This document shows positions 1-10,793 of a DNA stretch of 64,000 nt, piece by piece. The position numbers and the translations under genes are program-made. The stretch comes from Polychytrium aggregatum (Eukaryota; Chytridiomycota; Chytridiomycetes; Polychytriales): NCBI RefSeq assembly GCF_025602895.1, contig NW_026516225.1, positions 595,636 to 659,635 on the forward strand, given 5' to 3'. Under the pieces are notes generated by a model. That model searched no databases, was not told the DNA's origin, and was given only the letters and a program-made list of their open reading frames with translations. Each line of letters begins with the position of its first letter. Within the stretch, counting starts at the first letter, position 1.

Positions 1-967
1 CACAACCGACCAAACTCGGTGTCGAGAGGAATGTTGAGCTGATAGTCGGAGAAATCTTCAAACTGGACCCCAAAGAGAGCAACAGGTTCACTATCGGCCA
101 GAATCGCCTCCGTGATATCTCGAAATGAGTCCATTGGTGCACCCATAGAGGCCGCCTGAGCCGTGTCCCGACTTGGGGCGGAACTTGGCTGTTCTTGAGT
201 AGCTGAAAGCGGCGCCGGGGACAGGGACAGCCCAATCGACAGCGGTGGCGACGGCGACGGCGAGCGGGATGGCTCGGGCGGAGGCCGTTCTCGAGCAATG
301 TCGCTATCCCACACGTCGTCGTCCACAACTTGATAGTCGCTGGATCAGGGAGGATATGGATGGACGCCAGGCTTGAGAGTGAGTATCGCCACCAGGAAAT
401 AGGACGGTATACCTAAAGTACGACGACACGAGATCAGCAGACGCAAGTGCAAATACAACTCGAAAACCTACTTGGGTTCCTCTTCAACCGAGTTGGTGTC
501 ATCCTGGGGATGATTTTGAAGCCAGACCTCTTCATCTTCGAACGGATTCGATGTGAGCGCCGATTGAAGACTGAAGACAGAGGTTCGTTTGAAAAGCTCC
601 TCCAACTGTTGCTGTGATAAAATCGGCTCGATTTCTTGGGCAGCCGACTAAGGCGATCAATTGCATGGAGACATACGGGTGTCTGAGAAACACACGACAT
701 GTACATTGCTTTGCGAGGGCGGTGGAAGCGTTTCGGAGTGACACCGAGAGCGGCTCAGCAGTCGATGCCGGCCGCCGTCAAAGCAGCAGCGGCATCTGGA
801 CGGGTTACCTCGCGGGGCTGACTGGATGATGGATGTTCTGAAACGACCTCTGTCGGCGTCTTGCGCTTGGATCTGGGTTTTTTCTGGGTTGGCTGCACTT
901 GCAGTTGTGTTTGCTGCTCCCGCTGGACCTCCATCTGTAGGCGATCGAGCTCCTCAAACTTCTTCAT
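1..967 (-). CDS. Partial host gene of unknown function, three visible exons, 3' end off the window
   Basis: I do not recognise this protein. Three exons can be read on the minus strand: 967-809, 611-472 and 339-1, with GT..AG introns 808-612 and 471-340 whose phases (0 and 2) agree. The first exon is rich in Glu, Gln and Lys and looks coiled-coil-like, ending in a basic KKPRSKRK stretch that could be a nuclear signal. The second has an acidic tail, and the third has a Ser-Pro low-complexity run followed by an acidic, aromatic segment. The reading frame stays open to base 1, so the C-terminus is missing. The start is uncertain: the frame remains plausible upstream of the Met at 967 to about 985, after a possible acceptor (CCACCAG), so another 5' exon may exist. 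Composition suggests a nuclear regulator, but that is only inference. Confidence 0.5.
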
Positions 968-1351
968 GATGGCCTCGACAGACTCGTTGTCCTCGGCATA
1001 ACCGACATACCATGCGGAGCTGGTGGTTCAGGTGCAGGGGCCAGTGAGTGAGGAAGCGTAGAGCCGTCTGAGAAGCGACATGGGTGCCTGGCGGTGCGAA
1101 GCGATGCAGGACCACTGGCAGCAGATGTCCGTGGCAGGGATAGCATTGCCGCAAGGCGGGCGAGATCGACAAACCTGACATTGGGGGCCGAACGGGACTT
1201 GCGGGCCCGAGAGGACCTGCGGGACATGGGAGGAAGACCGGATCGCAGAAGCCGGCAGGCCGGTCGCGGGGTTCGGCACCGACTGGAGCAGCGATCAGAG
1301 GGAGGAAAGCGAAGAATCCATTTGCCCAAAGAGGCAAGTGCGGCTGGATCC

Positions 1352-1416
1352 GGCTCGAGTGGGTGGCTCGAGTTTGTGGCTCGAGTGTGTGGCTCGAGTG
1401 TCTGGCTCGAGTGCGC
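1352..1416. repeat. 13-bp tandem repeat, five copies
   Basis: Five consecutive copies of GGCTCGAGTNNNT with a period of exactly 13 bp. The core GGCTCGAGT is identical in all five. The period is not a multiple of three and no gene covers it. Confidence 0.8.
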
Positions 1417-1533
1417 GTGCCTGGATTGAGTGTGAGTTGCGCGATGACTCGGGTGGCGTGCTTGCCTCTGGAGAGCGTTTTTGGGGCGGCAGCCAACAAG
1501 GAGATAGTTCTGGGCACCGCCCGAGACCGCGCA

Positions 1534-1567
1534 GTGCAAGTGCAAGCGCAAGTGCAAGTGCAAGTGC
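1534..1567. repeat. Hexamer microsatellite (GCAAGT)n
   Basis: About five and a half copies of GCAAGT, one of them GCAAGC, in the intergenic region. Confidence 0.75.
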
Positions 1568-1680
1568 CGTTCGGCGGAGGCAGCCGCGAGCGAAACAGGG
1601 CGAGTGCGGGCGAGGGAAGGGCCAAGAGGTAGATGCAGAGACCGGCTGCGGTGGTGTCGGGCTCGACGACTCGCCCCAAC

Positions 1681-1725
1681 ACATCCAACACATCCAACAC
1701 ATCCAACACATCCAACACATCCAAT
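1681..1725. repeat. 9-bp tandem repeat (ACATCCAAC)5
   Basis: Five copies of ACATCCAAC, the last ending in T instead of C. A nine-base period keeps every frame open, which explains the spurious long frames over this stretch. Confidence 0.85.
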
Positions 1726-2145
1726 ACACTCGGTGCAATGGCGCACGCGCTGGGCGACAAAACACTCGGTCTTGTGGCACCCGCCATTGTCCAAGCACGG
1801 GCCGGCGGTCTTGCCACCTCACTCTCGCTCTCGCTCTCGCTGTCGCCTCGCTCGCTCTCTCATGTACTGTGTGTGCTGTCTCGCGTGCTGTCTTGGAGTG
1901 CTGTGCTGCCCCTCGCTCGACCTCCCGCGAGATGCGTCTCCTGTATGGCGATCACTTTTTTTTTTGATCGCTGTTTCCATAAATTCTCACACATCCCCCT
2001 TCCCTCGCTCTCCCTTCCTCGCCAATCGACCGACCACAACTGGGCTGGTTGCTGGGTTGCTGTCTGCTGTCCGCTGCCTCTTGTCCGTTGCGTTCTTGCT
2101 TCGCTTGCTCCACCCGCCTGCTCCTTTGATCCGATCGCCGCCAGA

Positions 2146-4430
2146 ATGGATTCAGGACTCCGCCAGCGCCCTGCTGTCTCCAGCACCAAGCCCGTTGCTG
2201 CCTCGGCCGCCGCTTCCAAGAAGCGCACCGTGCCCTCGGCCCCCTACTCCCTCAACCATGAGACCCCAAAGTTCACCCTCAAGGACGTCCGCGATTGCAT
2301 CCCCCCGCATTTGTTCAAGCGCTCGCTCGCAAAGTCCTTTGCCACGCTTGCCCACGATCTGATCATCCAGGCCATTCTCTGGTATGGCGCCACCTACATT
2401 GACCATCTCCCCCATCCCTTCAACTGGATCATGTGGCCTGTCTTCTGGGTTTGCCAAGGCGTCGTCTGGACTGGCGTCTGGGTTATTGCTCACGGTAAGC
2501 TTTGTGTATGCAGATCGTGCCCGATCGCCGAGCATCCGAGAAGGGACCGGAGTAGAGACGCTGGACGGGCCATAGCGAGGGGAGAGCTACTACTCGCACG
2601 ACTGCGTGTCTGCTTGATCGTTGTCGCTTGGACGCGCAGCGTTGTTGATCCTGATAGTCGGAATCGACTGCCGCCCGCTGCACGTTCTCACCGACCATGA
2701 GCTTTTCTGGGCTTTAGAATGTGGCCACCAGGCTTTCTCTGACTACGCCTGGGTCAACAACCTCGTCGGCTGGGTCCTCCACTCGGCTCTGCTTGTCCCC
2801 TACTTTTCATGGAAGATTACCCACTCGGTATGCCACATTGTCGCTTGCTTGGGGCCGCTGTGCATGACTGGTTTTAAATCTCAGAACTAGATTCGCCAGC
2901 TCGATACTGTTGCTTCCGCCCGTACTTCCCTCCGGTGGCTTCGGTCACTTTGCGCAACAGCTAGCTCCCGGCATGGATACGCCGCTTCTGGCCTCTCCTC
3001 CGACCCGCTCCAGCTCTCGTTCCTGCTCTCGTTCCTGCTCTCACCGCCTCCACACTCGATTCTTCTACCAGAAACACCACAAGGCCACCTGCCACCTGAC
3101 CAAGGACCAGGTCTTTGTGCCCTACACCCGCAGCCAGTTTAATCTTCCTCCTCCTCCTGCCAATGTCGATACGCTTGAGGAAGAGTCGATCATGGATGAC
3201 ATTCCGATCTTGAACGTGTTCCGCGCATTGAAATACCTCTTTATCGGCTGGCCTGCCTACCTGCTTTTCAACGCCTCCGGCCAGCAGTACAAAACCTGGA
3301 CCTCGCACTTCCGCCCCAACTCGCCCATCTTCGAGCCCAAGCAGTGGCTGCTGATTGTGTACTCCGACATTGGCTTTGCTCTCACCGTGATTGCCCTGAT
3401 TGTCGCTGGCCAGCACTTTGGCTCTATCGCGGTCTTCAAATACTACGTCCTCCCCTATCTCGGTGTCAACTTCTGGCTGGTCTTTATTACCTTCCTGCAA
3501 CACACCGACTCCAAGGTTCCTCACTACGACGACGACGAGTTCACCTTCCTGCTGGGTGCCCTTGCCACCGTTGACCGCGACTATGGCGTCCTGAACTATT
3601 TCCACCACCACATGTAGGGAATCGCTGTCACTGTCACTGTCGCTGTTGCTGTTGCTGTTGCTGTTGCTGCATGGCGACCAGTCCGCGCCCCGCAGCAACG
3701 CAGAGCCCCATCACGACCCCAACACTGACCCTCCACCGCTCTCCCCCACCTTGGTTCATGCATGTGATTTTCCTGTTATCCCATATCCGCGCCGGTGTCA
3801 CTTTGCAACAGCGCCGACACCCACGTCGTCCACCACCTGTTCTCGACTATGCCTCACTACAACGGTAAGAGCAAACGTGTCGGCCCCACTAGCTGCATTC
3901 TGTGCTGTGCTAATGACCAAATGCTTGTGCTTGTTCAACGTGGTACAGCCGTCGAGGCCACCGAGCATGTGAAAAAGTTCCTCGGAAAGTATTATCTCTA
4001 CGACGACACCAACATCTTCCTTGCGATGTACCGCTCCGTTCGGGACTGCAAGTTTGTTGAGGACACTGGTATGGAACACGAGCGATGGCGACGCCTGCAA
4101 CACGGTGAAATGTCGTTGGGCCGCGTGCGGTTTAGGCTCTGCGGGATGGCGAGGGTGGGGATGAGGGCGAGGGTGTATTCGTGGGCAGGATGGGACGGGT
4201 GAATGACAGAGGATGCAACCTTTGTGCTTCGTGGTCGCCAGACCGCCAGCCTGGACCTGGAGGACTGGTCCGATCCCTCCCATCGCTTTGTTACCCAGCA
4301 ATATCACATGGCGCCCGACCTTTTACTACACCTGCACCGCTCTGATATCCACGATTTGTTTTCACACACTCAGGCCGAGTCCGATACTATAAGAACTAGA
4401 ATCGGTCCCTGTCGGTCGGCGATAGCTTAG
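2146..4430 (+). CDS. Delta-12 fatty acid desaturase (FAD2-type), six exons
   Basis: Membrane di-iron desaturase of the ER that would convert oleoyl to linoleoyl chains. Exons: 2146-2494, 2718-2827, 3072-3613, 3812-3864, 3949-4068, 4210-4430 (1395 nt, 464 aa), all introns GT..AG (223, 244, 198, 84, 141 nt). The three histidine boxes appear only after splicing: HECGH at residues 116-120 (split by intron 1), HSKHH at 152-156 (split by intron 2) and HVVHH at 338-342 (just after intron 3). Box spacing fits FAD2. Hydrophobic segments flank the boxes (about 65-110, 125-150, 220-280). The start Met at 2146 is followed by a Ser/Ala/Lys-rich cytosolic tail. The last exon is the least certain part: an extra intron ending at the CAG at 4371-4373 would shorten the tail. 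Delta-15 or bifunctional activity cannot be excluded from sequence alone. Confidence 0.9.
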
Positions 4431-6245
4431 CGCCGCCAAAGTTGACGGGAACGCACGCGCTAATCCTGGCGCTTTGCATGCATCTCCACTTCCGGCCAGC
4501 TGTGTGATCTGACTGCGGCCGCCACCTAATGCATTTTGCTTGCCTCAGTCAACTTCAATACATTAATGTCAAGGAAGCCACCTCGAACATGGGTTACGGC
4601 TTCATAAGCGATGGTATTTGTGGTGATGATACCGACACTATGGTCTGCGACGCAGCTGGACCCGCCGACAAGCCAGCCGATGCGGATTGTTATATGCGTC
4701 CCTTCCTTGGTGGGCAGGTGAAGAGGAAAATGACTGTCGGGCCCCTGGGAGCGCCGATGGATGCCCGTCAATCCGCACAAGCCGTCCGTGGGCTGAAAAG
4801 TCCCATCTCAAAATAAACTGCCTAAACTCACGTAAGGCTCAAGAGTCTGCGTGGAGCATGAGCCCTTTGACAGGCGCAATAGAGTTGGCTTGCAGGCAAC
4901 CGCAGGCAAGGTGCGTGGGGAGGATGCATGCGCGGGAACTTGCCGTCTGCCCGCGGATGGGGGAGAGCCGAACAGAGCAAGTAGGAGTGCTGGCGGAGCT
5001 AAATGTTGGTGAGGACAGACGCGAGAGAAGACGGAATGTTGTCGATGACAGACGCCCGACGGGAACGGAAAGGCAAGCAGGCTGAACAACTTGTGTGAAC
5101 CAGCATTCGAGCGCGATCACGGCGGTATAGCCAGCGGCAGTGCCGATAGCGACCATGACGGTTGGCCACGGATATGCGAGCCTATCGAAACATGCGCTTG
5201 GTGGCCCATGGGTTGATGGGGGTAGTGCTGAGAACACTTATTGCAGATAGTTGCCTCTGTGGATTCTTGTCACAGAGGCACTTGCCATCTGTGAAGGGAT
5301 ACAGCATGTTAGAAAGACCACGGAACCACATTTCCTGGACTGACTCCTCAGGGACAGTCAAGTTGGCTGCTTCGGATTGTGGTGTGTGTCAAGTGGGTAC
5401 AGCGAGCACCAGCGAGCCGCTGCAGACGGATTCGCTGCAGGTCAATGCAAGGGACGACGCCTTGGCGGGTGAGGCATAGGGATTCTGTTCCCTGTCTTCA
5501 TCCGAGTCCCACACAGCAATGCGAGCGCTGATCGACGGCATGCAGCCAAGGCCGGCGAAAGTCGTGTGCATTATCGGACGGCTATGTCATCGGGCCGCGA
5601 AACAGGGCCCTGGGAAGGATCAGGAATCCGGGCGGCTCGCTGAGCCCACTGCCGCCAGCCAATGGGCAGGCGCGGCAGCACGTGATGTGGGGTTGGACCA
5701 CTCAGCGCAGCGGGCGATGCTGCGCGTGGTGCCAGCATCGCATGGGGAGAAGACGCGCGGGCGGTGCACAGGCGGCCTCGGACGGCGGCATGAGTCACCC
5801 GCAGTCAGGATGGTGATGTGTGATTGCGCAAGGTGATGCGGCGACGCGGCGACACGGCCAGTTTAGGCGGGACGCGTGGCTGCGGCCGCTGTCGAAGTGG
5901 GGGCTTGGGCCGACAGAAACTGCGGCGTGGCCAGTGCCACAGCTGCAAACGATGGCGCGCAAGTCTGTGTCGACAGGGACTGTGGGATGTCGCGTCTGCC
6001 ACGCGCAGTCCGGTCTGTCCCCGCCGCGGGGTTGGCCCACAGCCCCCGTTCCATCGGCTCCGTCTGCGCTGTCCAATCCCGCCCTGGCCGTTCTGGCGAC
6101 TTTTTTTTTTTTTTTTTGGAGATGGGGTATATATCCGGCTGTCCATCGGCCATCCTTCGCTGGGTCGCATCCGTCCAGCTTGCTCTCGTCTCCTCCCAGG
6201 TCGCATCTACATCCTCCCTCATCACACCTGTCTAAAGCGCCAGCC
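4431..6245. other. 1.8-kb region without a supported gene
   Basis: It lies between the desaturase and the HIG1-domain gene. Several frames of 60-130 codons occur on both strands, but none has recognisable family features or a consistent exon chain. The right end holds the promoter elements of the downstream gene. Confidence 0.5.
6073..6134 (+). promoter_or_regulatory. Putative promoter of the HIG1-domain gene
   Basis: CCAAT at 6073-6077, a T17 tract at 6101-6117 and a TATATAT box at 6128-6134, about 112 nt before the start codon. The order CCAAT, poly(dT), TATA is typical of fungal polymerase II promoters. The function is inferred. Confidence 0.55.
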
Positions 6246-7401
6246 ATGTCCACCATTCCTCCAACCGAAGACCCAAACGAGGATATCGTTGGTGGAGCCG
6301 CCAAGCAACTGCGGTATCGCAACAAAAATGAAATGCACTGGCGAGTCATCAAGGAGAGTGCTCCCTACGGCCTGGCTACGACCGCCACTGCCTTGGGACT
6401 CTCGGCCTTTGCCCAGAAGCGGTGGCCCTTCTACCAACGATTGACCCTGCCCATCAAGGTATGTCCGTGTTTCTGGATCCATGGTGCGCACTCGGGTTGG
6501 CTCGTTGGATTGGATTCGTGCGGCTTGCTTGGATTCGTTGGCCATCTGGGCCAAGGTTTCGGATAACCGTGCGCATTCGAGTTTGCTGTGGCGACCCGGA
6601 ATCCCTCCGCTTGTCCAACACCGTTGGCGATGATCTTAGCTTGGTCATCAAGAGCATCTTGCCCTTTCCGCTCATATTCGCATCCTCACCCACATCTAAA
6701 CACTCTCATCCTCCACCCCATCGCCAGGTGTCTCTCGTATTGGCCTCCACAATCGCCGGATTTTTCACTGCCAGTGATGTCGTTGCTATGCGTGTCGATC
6801 GAGAGTTTGCTCAGCAGTTCTCGGTTGTCCACGAAAGCGAAATCGAGCCTCTTACCTCAAGCGATCAGATCAACTTCACAAGCGCTGAAGGGCTGAAAAA
6901 TGCCTTCATCCAGTATCGCTACAAGTTTGTTGGTAAGAATCCTATGAACCACATTCATTTCTGCAACGGTGCTGTCCGGAATTTGTCGGCCAATCGTCAC
7001 CCACGGCTGACCCGAGCCCTTGGCTTTCAACACTGCCGACACTGACCCTGCAACTTTGTTTTGTCTGTCTTGAAGCCGGCCTCTGGGCCACTTCGATGGT
7101 AGCCGCCCTCGGCTACAACTACCGACGAACAGATATCACCCAGGCCCAGAAAGTCATTAACGCCCGTATGACTGCCCAGCTGTTGGCCATTGCGGGTGTC
7201 ATGGGTGTCGCAGGTGTATCAACCCTTGTCGACGTCAAGCCTGTTGCTGTTGTCGGTGAGTTTCGAGTTGAATTTGTTGTGCTGCTCATGATGCTTGGTT
7301 GGCCGTTGATCATCCCATGATTTGCACTCACCATCGATTGCTTTGCAGATCCCTACTACGAACGTATTGTCAATGGCGAGGCGGTTAAAACCACTGCTTA
7401 G
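6246..7401 (+). CDS. HIG1-domain inner-membrane protein, Rcf2-like respiratory supercomplex factor
   Basis: Four exons, 6246-6458, 6728-6932, 7076-7255 and 7349-7401, join to 651 nt (216 aa, close to yeast Rcf2 at 224). Introns are 269, 143 and 93 nt, GT..AG, with phases 0, 1 and 1. The product has four hydrophobic stretches, at about residues 50-63, 72-91, 140-155 and 180-198. The second half (about 130-200) has the HIG1 pattern: a glycine-rich helix starting GLWATSM, a polar loop with YRR, then the motif INARMTAQ before a second helix. HIG1 proteins of the Rcf1/Rcf2 type sit in the mitochondrial inner membrane and help associate cytochrome oxidase with the bc1 complex. Four helices and the N-terminal extension favour Rcf2 over Rcf1. 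A clear TATA box lies 112 nt upstream. Confidence 0.82.
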
Positions 7402-7583
7402 CAAGGACCTCGTCGTTTCCGTGGACCATATGCCCTCTTCCTTCTATCAAGCAGCGCCAGCCAACACTGGGGGAGTGCAGAACGGCAGTCTGTATTTGAA
7501 AGAGATCGAGATCATCGAATCTCACCATGCTTTGTAAATTATTAGAGCCCCTGAGCCTGGCTTTTATCCTTCGGGCAGGCCGC

Positions 7584-7817
7584 TCACGTCAGCTTGTCCT
7601 TGGCGATTTCCCCCTCCCACCTCGCGATTTGTGCCAACTTGAACTGGGGAGCAAGGATCATGATGGACTCTTGAGTAGTCACGCCACCCACGATATGTTG
7701 CATTCTTCGATCATCATCCGGTCGAAATACACTTGAAGCGATATCATCAGAGAAGCAAATACGACTTTCGCAGACCGTTGGGATGGTCAAACCGCTGGTT
7801 CGCAACATGTATGTCAT
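7584..7817 (-). CDS. Possible terminal exon of an unidentified minus-strand gene
   Basis: An open frame of about 78 codons with balanced composition, unlike the low-complexity frames nearby. It ends in a charged tail with the motif WEGEIAKDK. No upstream exon could be joined with confidence. It overlaps the likely 3' flank of the HIG1-domain gene, so convergent transcription would be expected if it is real. No family recognised. Confidence 0.25.
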   Translation of the reverse strand: MTYMLRTSGLTIPTVCESRICFSDDIASSVFRPDDDRRMQHIVGGVTTQESIMILAPQFKLAQIARWEGEIAKDKLT

Positions 7818-8043
7818 TCGCAACGCCAATTCCTGAGTTGTTGAGTCACAGTTACGGTCAGGTCAAGAGCTTATTCATAGTACGTAATGATGGACCTGCT
7901 GGGGTGAGGCCGTTTCGAGGTAGATGGAGGCAGATGGAGACAGCTGCAGATACTTTATACATTGGCAAACGGGGCACCACCCGCTTCGTGAACATGGTGT
8001 AGGATGAGCTTGCGTCAAGCAGAACCACATGCAACTCAACAGA

Positions 8044-8271
8044 TCACCTCCGAGTAAAGACCACTGGTCGCTCTCCGATCTCCACAATCGACCTGCACTG
8101 CTCAAAGTACCGAGCAATCCGCTACGTCTTGGGGCTGGATGCATAGTCCTTTTTTGACGCCACGACGCATTGCCAGCGATGCATGGTGCTCTTGGAAACA
8201 CTGAATATGGCCAGGGCCACCTCGGATCCTAGGCGGGGAAGGATCCGTCTGAGGCAGCTGCAAGCTCGACA
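8044..8271 (-). pseudogene. Decayed fragment with a helix-turn-helix motif, transposase-like
   Basis: Read on the minus strand from 8271, this frame encodes a compact basic segment with EVALAIFSVSKSTMHRW, a typical HTH with the recognition helix around SVSKSTMHRW (about 8226-8173). It then runs through one in-frame TAG (8124-8122) into a second coherent stretch ending at TGA (8046-8044). Sequence on both sides of the TAG still looks protein-like (RIARYFEQCRSIVEIGERP after it), so this is probably a recently broken coding region. Alternatively the TAG lies in an intron. DNA transposases of the Tc1/mariner class and many fungal HTH proteins carry such motifs, but no catalytic DDE segment is visible. 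Confidence 0.35.
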
Positions 8272-8635
8272 CTACTATCCCAGGACGCTGTGATTTGCCG
8301 ATACATGAATACGTACCCATCGCCCGTCGTGTCCAAACATCATCCTCGGCCTGCGTCAAGTTGCCACCATCTTCAGTTGTCCAAGAGCGCCATCTATCTG
8401 GTACCTGGACACTGGTAACCCACACCTCCCCCAACAGGGAGGTGGCGACGGTCGGACAGATATGTGGAGCAGGCACATCTATTCCGCGATGCAGAGGTCG
8501 GGCACCGTCGACCTTTAAACCAGCACATCTCGTTTCGTCCGTTTGTTGGCACTGCTGACAATTTGAGTGGCCGCGAGACAAAGTGAGGGAAATGTTGTTG
8601 TCGGGCCAACTCGGTCTGTATCGAGCCAACTCGTT

Positions 8636-9520
8636 CTACCACGGGCTGGCAGAGACACAAAATCGTCGGCAGCGCATTTGGTTGAGCCAATAACCCGCAT
8701 AGACACGACCCATAATCTGGAAGTGCGGGAAGCGAACCTCCCGCTGGAAGACAGGCTCGCCCATGACAATGCCTGAGAAGTGTAGAAGCTTGGGGTCGTT
8801 GAGATAACGGTAGATCGTGTCGACTCGAACAAGCGTGGGTTTGTCGCCAACATTCGCCCAGATATGATCGCCAAGGAACAGAACCTCGCCACCAATCCGA
8901 GCGACCTCAAAGAATTGGATCGAGTTCCGAAGTGCGCAAGTCTTGTGTGGGAGATGGGTCGCAGCCAGCCGGGACTCGGTTGTTTTCAGCGACAGCAAAA
9001 ACTTGATGAGAATCGGATCCAATGGCGCCGTCGTTTCAGCGAGTTCCAGCGATTTGAGGTCGACGGAGTCGAGGAACGTATATCCGCCAAACGGCGGAAC
9101 GTAGGCGCACGGGCAGAGGCACATTTCGGGGAGTCGCAGCTGATCCAGGTTCAGACCATTGAGCCGAACATCGTAGGTTATGAATGAAGCTTGAACGATT
9201 CCGTCAAAGATCTGGGGAGTCTGGACTTGGACGACAGCTTTACCTAAATCTTCGGCAACTCGTGAGGCTGGGTTCGATGACTTGATCACCAAGGGGGTCG
9301 ACCAAACATTGTGGTGTGGCCCCTGATCGTGGACTCTATAGATTATCGCTGGCCAATATATTGGGACGCCGTTGAAATCGCTGGGGTCGACACGAATGCA
9401 TGACCTGATATCGAGAGCTTCAAACTCCAGCGGGTGATGCTTGTTTAACTGAAGGAACACTGAGACGAACACGACCTCTCCTCTCCGGAAGACTGGGTGC
9501 GAGGAAATGGGACTCGACAT
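8636..9520 (-). CDS. Hypothetical protein, weakly like the Clr2 C-terminal domain
   Basis: A single-exon frame of 294 codons with a clear ATG at 9520-9518. Near the N-terminus FRRGEVVFVSV is followed by WPAIIYRV. Near residues 225-255 it reads GGEVLFLGDHIWA and then VRVDTIYRY. A GEV/GEL-type opening, a WPAI segment and a later GxEx-GD segment recall the repeat-like C-terminal region of cryptic loci regulator 2 (Clr2) proteins, which take part in heterochromatin silencing. I recall this from memory and have not aligned it, so the family call is tentative. The protein may continue past its stop through an intron, because the last 12 residues look unlike a domain end. If correct, a silencing-type factor sits next to a retrotransposon-dense block. 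Confidence 0.4.
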   Translation of the reverse strand: MSSPISSHPVFRRGEVVFVSVFLQLNKHHPLEFEALDIRSCIRVDPSDFNGVPIYWPAIIYRVHDQGPHHNVWSTPLVIKSSNPASRVAEDLGKAVVQVQTPQIFDGIVQASFITYDVRLNGLNLDQLRLPEMCLCPCAYVPPFGGYTFLDSVDLKSLELAETTAPLDPILIKFLLSLKTTESRLAATHLPHKTCALRNSIQFFEVARIGGEVLFLGDHIWANVGDKPTLVRVDTIYRYLNDPKLLHFSGIVMGEPVFQREVRFPHFQIMGRVYAGYWLNQMRCRRFCVSASPW

Positions 9521-10433
9521 GCGAGCGTGCCCAGTAAATAGGACAGCGGCTGTGGATGATTTGGATTCAGCGGCGTGGTCAAGCGATCGGAGGAGCAGAG
9601 ACCACAGGAAAGAGTCGCAAATAGCCGTCTGAAGGATGGATCCAACAATGGTGCTAGAAATATGAGAACAGAGCTGAATCCATCAAGCGCAGGGCGTGAC
9701 AGCGGGTGCCTTTGAGGGTGACCTTGGATTTGAGATGGGCGATCCGAGAGACGCACTGGGCCAGACCGATCAAGCCAAAGGTCAGCCGATCATTCAGCCA
9801 AAGGAAGAAGGCTGCCGGTTGGACACGGTGTGGATGGGGGGCGTGGTGTTGGCAAGACGGCAAAGCACGGTGTTCAGGCTACAAGATCTCGGCAATCCCC
9901 TATTGCCATCCATCAACCCACCCCGGTCCGAGCATAGATGTTGAAGGAGTCTGAGATCTGACACAACAGAGAAGCTGATCGCTGGCTCTTCACATGGTTC
10001 GACAGGATTCAGAGGACAGCGCCAAGACCGGCCATGCCCAGCCCCCAGAAATGTGGAGAGTTGCTCTGGTTGTGCTCCTCCATTCGCTGCCGACCGGTCT
10101 CTCATATCTCCCTCGAATTATCTCGCACTCATGCAGACGTGTTATCCAATAACATTATCAAGAGATAAAATTGCAAGTCCAACGTGCATGGATGGGACTG
10201 AAACTGCAACGGAACGTGCTACGGAGCGCAGCACGGAGGGCTGGAAAAGCTTCCAGCGCCAAGCTGTGCTGCGTCCCACCGGTTTGCCTTCCGCAGGCGC
10301 CCGCCGTGATGCCCGCCATTGCAGATAAAAGCTGCTGGGTTTTGGCCCTCAATAAACCAGCAGGGACACAACGCCGTTCAAACCAGTTTTGTAACGAACG
10401 GGCAAAGAAGAGAGTATAACCCAGCTGTCGAGG
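9521..10433. other. Region without a supported gene
   Basis: Short frames occur on both strands (for example 9654-9863, minus) but no family motif or splice chain was found. AT-rich patches around 10,140-10,170 and 10,320-10,330 include ATAAAA-like strings. Confidence 0.4.
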
Positions 10434-10488
10434 CAACGGGATGACGGGCAACGGGACAACGGGGTAACGGGGTAACGGGGCAACGAGG
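10434..10488. repeat. Irregular minisatellite of ACGGG(G)-type units
   Basis: Repeated units such as CAACGGGA, CAACGGGGTA and ACGGGGCA with an 8-10 bp period. It directly abuts the outermost retrotransposon end at 10,489, so it may be the original insertion site. Confidence 0.7.
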
Positions 10489-10793
10489 TGTTAGAGTCCG
10501 AAGGGGACTCAACAGCAAAAGAGAAAGTGAGCTCGAAGTGAGCTCAGGGAAAGCAAAGGAAAGGTCCGAAGTGGACTCGGAGAGAGCGAGGGAAGCAAAG
10601 ATCCGTTCAAGATAAGACCAGTCTCGAAATGAGACGTGAGGAACACTCAGAGAATAAAGTAGAAGGCACTTTATTTAGTCCTATTTTGAACGCTGAGGTT
10701 CGACTACACATCGCGGGGGTCAGGCTATTGATACACAAGTCAGGCCTTGGCAGCGAAGGGCGGCCAAGGGAGGGAAAAGTGGGCGATCGAGCG
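10489..10793 (-). repeat. A-1 3' LTR, truncated
   Basis: It begins TGTTAGAGTCC, the complement of the LTR end, and matches the family A LTR for about 305 of 790 bp before breaking into LTR-H at GATCGAGC. The TATA box is mutated, as in its partner at 32,004. Confidence 0.85.

Larger units (their letters stand above)
968..2145. other. Intergenic region, likely divergent promoter area with simple repeats
   Basis: No convincing gene. The long overlapping frames here on both strands are low-complexity translations of short tandem repeats and CT-rich runs (for example the tctcgc run near 1821-1860). A T10 tract at 1956-1965 lies about 180 nt before the desaturase start and may be a promoter poly(dT) element. 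Confidence 0.5.

Noticed and set aside
954-1822. Long minus-strand frames of 175-287 codons
   Set aside because: Low-complexity translations of the 9-, 13- and 6-bp repeats, open in several frames at once.
5105-5237. Hydrophobic minus-strand frame (around VAIGTAAGYTAVIAL) that could be a small mitochondrial membrane protein
   Set aside because: The preceding sequence is in another frame with a TAG, no splice pair joins them convincingly, and no family was recognised.
9654-9863. 69-codon minus-strand frame with a plausible C-terminal half
   Set aside because: Too short, no flanking exons and no motif.
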